Source: Apostichopus japonicus
Lineage: Eukaryota; Echinodermata; Holothuroidea; Aspidochirotida; Stichopodidae
Assembly (NCBI RefSeq): GCF_037975245.1
Contig: NC_092569.1
Span: 21,101,001-21,165,000 of the forward strand
Direction: 5' to 3'
Length of the DNA: 64,000 nucleotides
The translations under genes were made by a program, and so were the position numbers. This document shows, in pieces, positions 17,830 to 37,968 of the stretch. Each line of letters starts with the position of its first letter. The first letter of the stretch is position 1. A model generated the notes under the pieces. The model was given only the letters and a program-made list of their open reading frames with translations, ran no database searches and was not told the origin of the DNA.

Positions 17830-18060
17830 CCCAGCAAACACAAAACGTTATCATAACATTTATAAAAACGTCGGCATAACGTTTTTATGAGATATTAATG
17901 TTATATTAATGTTATATTAATGTTTTAACCAAAAATGTTTTGAAATAATAGCCTGAAAACGTAAATTTCGTGACATATTTATTAGACCACAAATAACGTT
18001 ATCAAAACAAAAGACGAAACGTTTTAATAACGTTTTAAAAACGTTTTTGTATTTGCTGCG
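17830..18060. mobile_element. MITE-like element with CCCAGCAAA termini (copy 1)
   Basis: Begins CCCAGCAAACACAAAACGTT and ends AACGTTTTTGTATTTGCTGC, an imperfect terminal inverted repeat; the copy at 54450-54716 ends in an intact GCTGGG. The interior is full of AACGTT motifs. There is no coding capacity, and the target duplication is not clear enough to name a superfamily. Confidence 0.5.
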
Positions 18061-18521
18061 AATGTTCTTATGGTTATATAGCTACCTCGAAACGTTATTG
18101 AACGAGAAGTACGATCTTCATTCCATTTTTAGTATGAATGTTATTCATTTTTATTGACTTTGTTTATGACTATCTAAATTCAAAGTAATTATGCATTGTT
18201 CACATTCAACATATAAGGAATAATCATGTAACTGCAATAACAAGACATGATTACTCAGCATACTGAGTTAAAGTTTGTAAAGTACGGTACTGCCCTGCCC
18301 AATTTACTGTATAAACTAAACAACTGGCTGAATGAAGGAACAAAGATAAATCCCAACGACAAATTATGATGAGAGACCTAATCAAGTGGACCGTGAAGAA
18401 AACAGGCCATTAGTCACTGCGACCACCATATACCAATACCTGTTCGCCATTCATTCATGCCACATATATCACTAAACTTGTTATGCCGACACGTACGTAT
18501 GCAGCCAAATTAAATACATAT

Positions 18522-18572
18522 GTACAACATACCGAAATTGTTAAAATAGCTATTTTAACAATTATGTTGTAC
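18522..18572. repeat. Long palindrome upstream of gene 2
   Basis: A 28-bp perfect palindrome (AATTGTTAAAATAG plus its complement) lies inside outer arms GTACAACAT/ATGTTGTAC. The copy at about 55190-55236 keeps the inner palindrome but carries one change in an outer arm. Confidence 0.8.
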
Positions 18573-19287
18573 TTATTAGTATTACTAGTCCCATATATTG
18601 GAGGGCAATATATATGACTACACATTCGTGACCAAATCATTGAGACATTGTAATTCCAAACAAAGCTCAAACTACATTTCTAAAGGCAAATCATATCGCC
18701 CGAACAATAAAAAGTTTCAATCCCCTCATAATTTACAACGCCATCAGATTTCCATACGTAATTCTTAGCAACATCTAAGGCAGACCTGGTGAACAATATT
18801 GTTCATAAGTTTTTCATATAAGCACCCTCCATATTTTACCACAAATTCTCCTCGATCCCCCCCTTTGACCCCTCCCCTGATCGACAATTTTTTTAAAGCA
18901 ACCCCCCCCCCTCCCCCGCCAGTGTTAATAAAGTTATAGCAGACATTACGTTAAGTTAGAACTTGAAACGACATAGCCCTAGTGCGTCAAGTCGATCCGA
19001 GCTACACAACAAATTTTGACGCCATTTTTTTTTTTGAAGTAGGGCACCATTGTGGGTAAAAGTACGTACAAAAAGAATTTTAACAACTGATATTTCTAAA
19101 ATAATATCCTATGCATGGTTACTATCATGAAAGTTACGAAAGTACATCTCACTGTCAATCTCAAGTCCGGGACAGTGTTGCTTTTTGTCGTCGTGAGAAA
19201 CTAACTATCTGCATTCTATCCGAGGATGTGAAACGAAAATGTAAATCCTTTGGAGCTAGGATCCTCCTCAATCCCAACCATGGTTCA

Positions 19288-19905
19288 TGTCAACAAAATT
19301 TTCGACTTATTCACTATGTATAGTTCTATGAAATTAGCGGTTACTTTTTATACAGCTGTTTCAGAAGCGCTTTGGTGGATCTGTGTCATTTTATGAGACT
19401 TGGGATAACTAGAGAGATGGATTTGGTGATCTTAATTTTAGTGTCTTGCTCGGAAATGAGAAATTACACGTCATATCAGCTCAGAGAGATCATCAACTAA
19501 GAATTGATATTTTGTTCAACAATACCTATGATGACAGTGCATATCTTCATTACAACCTGTTTCGAGTTAGCTCCGAGGCAACACAATACGAGATAACGCT
19601 TGGAAGCTACACAAGAAGCTTCGGTACGTATTGTTCCGCGAATAGCAACTACCTCTGAACAGTAGTGTGGTTCAGTTGACTGAACTTTGACGTATATTGA
19701 CTTTGTTAATGTTGTACTTTATGTATCAGGACCGCTTAGGACGAGTGCAAGAGAGAGATGGGGAATTGTTAATCTGATAATGTCAATGAAGTTCTTAGAA
19801 TACATTTTAAAAAACCCCAGAGAAGTACACAATCCAAAGTTGAGGCCAATGTTGTTAACTTTCATTCTTGTTTAGGTTATAGGAAGCTTTTATCTACATT
19901 CGAAA
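19288..19905 (+). pseudogene. Inverted FReD exon fragment (pseudogene copy 1)
   Basis: On the plus strand, opposite to all intact genes. Bases 19356-19623 correspond to the 268-nt FReD core exon, with both splice sites kept (ACAG before, GTACGT after). It has an in-frame TAG at 19410-19412 where the genes encode Tyr in NNYRDGFG, plus substitutions such as LGN preceded by VL instead of FW. Homology to gene introns begins at TGTCAACAAAAT (19288), and the 3' side continues into the gene 3-type intron. The same TAG is in the copy at 55951, so the fragment was dead before the block was duplicated. Confidence 0.85.
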
Positions 19906-19923
19906 AAGAAGACAAACTAATTT

Positions 19924-19925
19924 TG

Positions 19926-19984
<59 letters not shown>

Positions 19985-20114
19985 ATATATATATATATAA
20001 TTATATATATATATAATGATATATATATAGCCTATATATATAATGATATATATATAAATATATATAAATATATATCTATACTTGTATATATATATATATA
20101 TATATATCTATACT

Positions 20115-20171
<57 letters not shown>

Positions 20172-20437
20172 ATATATATATAGCCTATATATATATATTT
20201 ATATAATAAATATATATATATAAATATATATATATATTTATATATATGTATATATATATATTTGTATATATATATATACATATATTTGTATATATATATA
20301 TATATATATTTGTATATATATATATTTTTTTTTATATATATATATAAATATATATTTATATATATATAAATATATATATATAGGCTATATATATATAATT
20401 ATATATATTATTATATTTATATTTATATTTATATTTA

Positions 20438-20532
<95 letters not shown>
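19924..20532. repeat. 600-bp compound (TA)n region
   Basis: TA tracts interrupted by TTTGTATA, TATAGCCTATATA and TTTATATTTATA motifs, between the inverted FReD fragment and the LINE. Confidence 0.95.
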
Positions 20533-20533
<1 letters not shown>

Positions 20534-20535
20534 CG

Positions 20536-22023
20536 GCTACCTGCAATCTTGATTCTATACCCACTTGGTTACTTAGAAAGTGTCTTGACCCCCTTTTGCC
20601 TGTATTGACTACCATGATAAATGGTAATGTTCCTGACAAATGGAAATTTGCTACCGTTACTCCATTGTTAAAGAAAGCAGGTTTGGACCCTATCTATTCT
20701 AATTATAGACCAATAAGTAATTTGAGCTATGTTTCCAAGTTAGTTGAACGAGCTGTAGTTAATGAGATTGTCTCACATTGTTCATCACGTGCTCCTTTTC
20801 CTGATTGCCAATCTGCGTACAGGCAAAATCACTCTACAGAAACTGCACTTATGAAAATACATAGTGATATATTAATGAATATGGACCATCAACAATGCAC
20901 TCTTTTAATCCTGTTAGATTTGAGTGCAGCGTTCGATACTGTTAACCATGATATTCTTATGAACATATTGCGTACCCAATTTGGTATTGTTAATAATGCA
21001 CAAAAATGGATTGGTAATTATCTGTCTTTCAGAAAACAGCATGTATCTATAGAAAATATCTCATCGAAAGATTTTTCTTTGAATTGTGGTGTACCACAGG
21101 GCAGCTGTCTCGGTCCTGTTCTTTTTCTTTGTTACGTTTCTCAGTTGTTTGCCATTGTCTCTAAACACCTTCCTAACGCACATAGTTATGCTGATGATAC
21201 ACAGTTATATTTATCTTTCAATGCTGGTTCTCTGTTATCTGAGGAACGGGCTGTTCTGGCAATGCAATCACTTATATTCGAAATAAGACATTGGATGATC
21301 AGCAATAGGCTAATGATCAATGATTCTAAGACTGAGTTTCTTTTAATTGGTACTCGCCAACAAGTTGCTAAGACTCGGGTTCAGATGATAAAAGTAGGTA
21401 ACGTGGATATTAAGCCATGTGATAGTGCAAAAAATCTTGGGGTTTATCTTGACAGCAACATGTCAATGGACATTCATATTGGAAAAGTTTGCTCAAGGGC
21501 ATACCATGGACTCTATAATATTCGTCAGATCAGAAAATTCCTGGATGAGGACTGTACTAAAACTCTTATTAATGCTTTTGTAATTAGTCACACTGACTAC
21601 TGTAATGCACCCTCGATTGGTTTACCTGATTATAAGCTTCGTAGAGTTCAAATGGTACTTAATGGAGCGGCTCGGTTGATTTACGCTCTTCCTAAATTTT
21701 GTCACATTACTTTTACTTTACAATCTCTTCATTGGTTACCTGTACAGCAACGCATTGAATTCAAACTAATCTTGCAAGTATTTAAAAGTTTAAAAGGTCT
21801 TGCACCTAAGTATTTATGTGATATGATCTTGGTGAAGTCTAGTTCTTACTCTTTGCGCTCACATTCTCAAATCACCCTGCATGTTCCTCGTATCAATCAT
21901 AATACGTTAGGCAATAAGGCTTTTGCCTACAAAGGACCTCGGTTGTGGAATTCACTTCCGGTGGAATTGATGTGTATCGACTCCTTGACCCTGGATGCTT
22001 TCAAGATAAAGCTAAAAACGTTC

Positions 22024-22089
<66 letters not shown>
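20536..22089 (+). mobile_element. L2/CR1-like non-LTR retrotransposon reverse transcriptase, 5'-truncated
   Basis: One open frame encodes the reverse transcriptase region of an ORF2 protein. It begins at [13 protein letters not shown], before the first Met at 20596. Visible motifs are [16 protein letters not shown], the catalytic block [37 protein letters not shown] and the thumb segment [15 protein letters not shown]. The upstream endonuclease is absent, as usual for 5' truncation. The frame is uninterrupted, so insertion is recent. It runs straight into (TA)n after FKIKLKTF without its own stop or 3' UTR, so the 3' end is truncated or replaced as well. The clade call is from motif similarity and could be a neighbour of L2. 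Confidence 0.88.
22027..22088. repeat. (TA)n joining LINE and inverted SINE
   Basis: The left border is TTCATTTATATA (LINE side) and the right border TATATAAATGAA (SINE side), exact mirror images. Confidence 0.9.
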
Positions 22090-22091
<2 letters not shown>

Positions 22092-22540
22092 GAAAATCGT
22101 AATGAGTAGGAAAATCAAGAACAGTGAAAAAACTTTCAGCCTCCACCGGGATTCGAAACACGGGCCTCAACTTTGTACGCGGACACCCTAACCACTAGGC
22201 TATGGACGCTGATTGTATGTCCAGAGGTTCGAAACCGGTAAGGAGGGTCGTAATTCCACTGTAGGCGTTTGTCACCTGTATCGAACAATACTAGTTCTGT
22301 TTTTGGTGGCATATTTTGCCTTACTCTAGAGATGCAACATGATGCTAACCAACTCGAAATCATTTGTGATTCCTAAAGCCGGATCTCGAAAGAGATACTT
22401 TGAACAGACTTTATGTTAATGCAAAGGAGGAAAACGACAAAGGAAAATGAATATATATAAATGAAAATCGTAATGAGTTGGAAAATCAAGAACAGTGAAA
22501 AAACTTTCAGCCTCCACCGGGATTCGAACCACGGGCCTTT
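22089..22540 (-). mobile_element. Inverted 373-bp unit plus partial second unit
   Basis: About 1.2 tandem units of the same family as the gene 2 array, in reverse orientation. A complete unit (tRNA-like head near 22139-22212) is followed by a second that stops abruptly at ACGGGCC within the T arm, where the ribozyme-bearing element begins. The divergence (for example CAACTTTGT in the anticodon arm) shows it is older than the gene 2 array. Confidence 0.85.
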
Positions 22541-22682
22541 AACACACCAGTAGAATCACTGTGGTCGAGTGGTACGGGCTTAGGTTCGTGACACGAAGAT
22601 CCGGGGTTCGATTCCTACCTTCGCCTGATGAGTCCCAAAAGGACGAAACCGGTCGTGAAGTGGAATTTTTCTGGTGTGTTAT
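22541..22682 (+). mobile_element. tRNA-like head fused to a hammerhead ribozyme
   Basis: Outer inverted repeats AACACACCAG (22541-22550) and CTGGTGTGTT (22671-22680) enclose the unit. Inside are an A box TGGTCGAGTGG (22562-22572), a B box GGTTCGATTCC (22605-22615), then a hammerhead core (22619-22660). It is followed by about 55 bp and (TA)n. A pol III-type internal promoter directly ahead of a self-cleaving ribozyme is consistent with a non-autonomous retrozyme or SINE. Relatives at 6190 and 44650 show it is a dispersed family. Confidence 0.7.
22619..22660 (+). ncRNA. Hammerhead ribozyme, type I layout with minimal stem III
   Basis: Stem I is CTTCGC (22619-22624) with GTGAAG (22655-22660), six pairs including one G-U. 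The conserved CTGATGA is at 22625-22631. Stem II is GTCC/GGAC (22632-22635 and 22641-22644) with loop CAAAA. The conserved GAAA is at 22645-22648. Stem III is only ACC/GGT with no loop, and the predicted cleavage follows C at 22654 (GUC triplet). All core residues are intact. Such loopless stem III hammerheads are known from animal retrozymes and Penelope-like elements, where they can act as dimers. Confidence 0.85.
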
Positions 22683-22727
22683 TCTTTATTGAATTACTAT
22701 ATATCTGTCATACCACTATACACATTC

Positions 22728-22836
<109 letters not shown>

Positions 22837-22860
22837 ATATACTTAACTAAACTATCATCA

Positions 22861-22915
22861 TACTGCTACTCGGAGTTTCACGGGTACGGCTCGCGCACCG
22901 ATCATCAGGCAACTG
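22861..22915 (-). ncRNA. Candidate second hammerhead ribozyme, opposite strand
   Basis: On the minus strand, CTGATGA is at 22908-22902 and GAAA at 2279-base complement positions 22879-22876. Stem II can form as CGG/CCC-type pairs with one bulged C, closing a 5-nt loop. Stem III is ACTC/GAGT around a single C, ending in the cleavable triplet GTA (cleavage after 22867). Stem I is GTTGC/GCAGT with two wobble pairs. The weak point is a U-U apposition at the base of stem II where G-C is usual. It is unrelated in sequence to the hammerhead at 22619. Confidence 0.55.
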
Positions 22916-22919
22916 AACA

Positions 22920-24067
22920 ACATAGGCTATCTATATCAAAGGAACCGAATGATTTATGTGTAAATATCTAATCGAAATTGTTTTATTTAATCTCTTCTTC
23001 AACATTAACAACAACATTTTTAATAATAAAGTTAATTGTCATCCAAGGTTGGATAAACGTGCTTTATACACACATATATACATTGTTCGACTTATTGTTA
23101 AAATAATGGTTAAACACTGTTAAACAAACTGTACACATTGTTTAACTAATCTTGTAAGTCGAAAATGAATATTTCTGTATTCTAGCACATCATAATTTGT
23201 CATTTATTTTAATTTCCTTAAATGTCTACTTTCTTTCCAGCTTATACCTTGTAAATGTGTATGTTGACCGAACTAGCAAATTCAACGAACATGTGACATT
23301 GCAAATGTAGCACAATCCAGCTTCCTATTACGGCACCTTACCTTTGTGCACATTGTGGTTAATCTCCTTAAGCAAACAGTAAGGTGCTACAAGCAATTTT
23401 TGGATGATAATTAGTCATTTCCTTAACAATGATACACTAATCCAAAAAGTTTTTTTTTTAATAAAAGTATTACATATTTTGAGGTCAAAATAAAATAACA
23501 GAGAATAACAAAGCTATGTGAAGACGAAAACTTTTCGTTTGATTTAGGGATATCCTATAACCGTGAAGATAATTAGCTCTATTCAAAGCGTTTTAATTCG
23601 CGTAACGAGGTGAAAGTGGTTCCTTTTCATTACATTTTACTACTGATACCAAAACGTGTCCGTGCAACACAATTGATAAATTCATTATTTACATTCTCAT
23701 CATCTTGTGAATAGCAGGGTTTTGTAGCTTCATCAACTACAATTTTATATTTATATAATTATAATCTGCTGGTTTCGGGAAAATTGAAGATCAAACCTTC
23801 ATTCCTCTGTCACGATGTGGTCTTATATAAACGAACCTTGAATAATAAGACTTCAGTCCTTCATAATCTAAGCTACTAGTGTTTTATTAATATGACCTGA
23901 TGATCAAGTTCATTGAATGTTCTTTTAACCAAATCGTCACAATCCTGTCCCCTCCTCTTTCTCGCTCCAACCAATTAACATTAGACATCCAGCAAGCAAT
24001 AGTTTTTAAAGTCCATGGGTTCATGACTTCACAGAAGAAATGGTTGTGAACCTCTCTAAGTACATTC
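22920..24067. other. 3' flank of gene 3, no gene seen
   Basis: AT-rich, without coding signals. Bases 23390-24067 reappear inverted at 56914-57612. Confidence 0.6.
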
Positions 24068-34309
<10,242 letters not shown>

Positions 34310-37100
34310 CTTCAAGTCGTTATAAATACTTTCTTTTCAGCTCAAACCAAACTTATACGTACCACATGGAAAATAAAACTAAAATCTAAAATTGCGAAAA
34401 TGTTACCTCGTTTTGTGAGCAAAGTAACCAGAAGAGTCTATTGTAAAGTTAATGCCACCCTCATTCAAGTAATAAATATATCATAAAAAGCAATTAGGGT
34501 ATACTCTGCAGAATTCGATATTGCAGCCAGTTGTTTTGATTCCTTTGATGTATTTGCTTCAACAATATAGGTTGGAACAAACACTTTATTTTACAGATAC
34601 ATTTTGCAACAGGAAATTTGCCAATTTAGCAGAGAATAACAGTTATTTGTGCTAAATTGCACATCTTTGTTCAAGAAAAGAGGTCAGTCCACTTAATTAT
34701 AAAAACTCGATACACTATAGAAATTACAAAGCGCCTATGCATTTAACTGTTTTTAATACTCGGTTATATTATTGAAGCTTTAACGATCAATAATTTGGAA
34801 CAATTGTTGAGTATGTCCAGTTAACAAACATGTCATTGTTACCTCTGAATCTTCCCTCGAGGAAAAATATTGACAAGTGGGAGAAATTACTTCTTAATTA
34901 TAAAATATTGCACGAGAAACGTTTCTTTAGTGTGAAATATCATCTTTAGTACATTATCATCAGTTTAACTATCAACATCAGAATAACATCCATGACTAGC
35001 CAGATACACCTTGTATGTTTTCCATTAAACTTTGGTTATTCGTTTAAGTCGTTAACCCCCCCCCCCCCCCGCACCAAAACAAAATCTGTATTGGGAAGAT
35101 TTTTTTCTCATTACTTACTAATTAATTAGCGTTATGAGATGAGAAAGATCTAGACGGATGTTATATGAATCTCATGTTGCTGCAGTGTTCAGAATGGAAC
35201 TCTATCAAGTGTGTACTACTTTAAAGAATTGATTGATTTGAGTTGGTTAAATCTCCCCTTTTCCGTTGTTCATGTTAAAACTAAAAACAAAGAGTTTTGG
35301 GTTGAAGAAGTTGTCATATTGACTAAAATGTGTAGAAGCTCAATAAATACTTGGATTCCATGTCTTGAAGAAAACAAATAGGCAAATGATGGACTTGCAG
35401 GTTTTATCCCAGAATTTGGGTATCGGATCAGTGTTATCGTCACCGATAACTTAATTTTTAAAAGGAGTGTCTTACGTTTTGTGTTTGTATGTGTCCTCTA
35501 ATGCATTATTTTACATAGCTTATATTATGTCTTTCGGTCTCTGTGTTGTTGTTGTTGTTACAATAGCTTCGTACTGTGTTATTTGTTATTGACTTAATTT
35601 TGTTTATTTCTTTTACTTTCACCGTGCTTTTATGGCACGAGTGCGTAATAAAAGGAACACACCCGTCAAACGACTCCTGGCTAGTTATTTAGAGACACAC
35701 ACAGTGAAAACCAGTATTAACGTCATTACTCTGACTTCTGAAAGTTTGAACTACAAAGCCTTGAATTTGAATGAATTTGAATGACCTATTTTCCTTTGAT
35801 ATTTTATGTTAGTATGCATCAAGCATTCATAGAAACAGTTCATTCAAACAGTCATTTCTTCATGTCTGGTATGACACTTTTAGATATGTTTCCATATTGG
35901 CATATGCATATGCACAATAGCTGGAAGAACACATTATTATTTATCGTAGTTAAATTTGCAGCAATTTTGTTAAGCAATCAAAACCAGCTTCCGAAAACTC
36001 ACTTTTCGGGAATTTGTCATTATGAAATGTGAACGGATTTGGGCAACTTTGATCCATTGATCCTCATGACCATTTGACATTTGGTGTTTTACATTAATTA
36101 AAGAACTGTACAGTTTCAGAGAATTGTATTTACATGATTTTAAAATCAAGGATTAAGGATTTTTGCATATGGTCAGACATATAAAGTTTAAACTTTCGAA
36201 ATAATTTTTTCATTGTTGATGTAAGTTCAAAATAATAACAAAAATATGTCTGGGGAGAATTTTCCATATCGATTAAAATATGTCATTGGCTTTAATTTAT
36301 GAAACAATAGAATTTCTTTGTTTGATTAATCTTCGGTTGTGCAACTCCAACTTATTTATGGTCATGGAATTGCCAAATCAACTCAGAAATTTATCAAGCC
36401 CCCCCCCCGCAAAAAACAAAAACAAAACAAAAACAAAAAAACAACGAGAACATTCGATCAGAAGAAGTCATCGGCCTGAAACCGACTGTTTCTATTAACA
36501 GTTAGACACATAATAAGCTAGCAATACGTTTTTCGCCTCTATACACTGAATTTGAGATCCTGATAAACTATCCTCAAACTAACACCAGCGGTGTTCAAAA
36601 TTACCAAAAATCATGTGAATTTAATACATCACTGGACCTACCTGCCTAAAGGAAAGATAAACATATTCTAGGAACACGAACCAATCGCAAATTTTTAGGA
36701 GAAACACATCATAAATGCAAAATACTCATTTCTTAAAATTGACGGATATTTTTCTGATGCGGCATGTATCAGGAAAGATATATCTTTTGTATTTACTCTT
36801 TGGCATGTAAGCTGCGGTACGTGAATGCGTTGTAACTGCATACAAACCGATGAGTTTCCATTGCCTGCTCTGCAAATTTTCTACAAAAAAATATCATTAA
36901 ATAACTAATAGTTATTCCATGAGTAATAATTCTATTCAATGCTGTCGTCGTCCGAACATTTAACATGTTAATAGTAACAGTGTATACAATAAAAAAGTGG
37001 TAATTGGAAAAAAATATTGGCACTTTCTTTCCACGTTGCTATTTGAAGTATAATTTGACGATATGCATACAAATGAACTACATTGTTATTGGATTACAGT
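34310..37100. other. Gap between genes 3 and 4, no gene seen
   Basis: AT-rich, with poly-C runs near 35050 and 36400. A possible LINE 3' end is at 35623-35783: hairpin CGTGC/GCACG, then the short repeat TTGAATTTGAATGAATTTGA. The small open frames show no domain signatures. Confidence 0.5.
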
Positions 37101-37103
37101 ACA

Positions 37104-37453
37104 TTGACAATGACAATGACAATGAAATATTTTATTTCCATCATAAACTGTAAGTACAGGTACAAAATATTGCAAGGATATAACTGTATAAAGGTGAACG
37201 AAATATTTGTACAGTACATATACATAAACGTTAATACAACATAACCAATGCATGGAAAGGGAGAAAAAAAAGTAAAATACTTATAAACACTTTTCCCCCA
37301 GATTGGTGAATATATATGTTTTACTGGAAAATTTACATACATTTTTTTTTTTGCATCGACTAACAAATACAAGAAAACAAAATCTAAATAAAAATTCACA
37401 CACACACAACGAACAACTAAACTTTTATCCCAAGAAAAATATTTAGCTTCCAT
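37104..37453 (-). mobile_element. 3' end of a non-LTR element with (CATTGT)n tail
   Basis: On the minus strand the sequence ends GGAAATAAAATATTTCATTG followed by repeated TCATTG (37104-37125). A short-repeat tail after an AATAAA-containing end is typical of L2/CR1-type elements. I did not recognise the preceding 300 bp. Confidence 0.45.
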
Positions 37454-37968
37454 AAACCATCAATAACTTTTCCTTACATGCCTTACATTAAGCTCTGATC
37501 AACACAGACAACAAAACTGTTTTCATCAATATTCGCAATATACACATCATTAGTCCCCATTGAAAACATATCAATAAAACTGACAATAATTTGTTATCAC
37601 AATTATTTGAATGCTCTAAATGAACGCTTAATTGAGTACAAAAGTGTGTGTTATAAATGTAATGTACTATTTATTTATCAAACATTTTTTTAAATCATCG
37701 AATATTTTAAAGATATAAGATTGTGGTACACATAACATAACATAGAACAAATACAGCGTAGTCTTACAACAACACATATGCGTTCGAAAGACAACATACA
37801 CTGTTAAATGCGAGTAATTACGTCGATTCAGCACACCGGACCATCAAACTACAGGATACCATCAAGGGGTCTGAACCGTAGCGCCTGACCTAGTGTTTGT
37901 AAGAAATTTATGAGTTATCATGTCGTAAGAAAGCAAGTGATGAAGTAATTTTTAGGCTATACAACCTT

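Larger units (their letters stand above)
16862..19287. other. 5' flank of gene 2, no gene seen
   Basis: Contains a MITE-like element (17830-18060), a long palindrome (18522-18572) and a poly-C tract near 18900. It is collinear with 53478-55950 upstream of gene 5. Small open frames are not supported by motifs. Confidence 0.6.
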
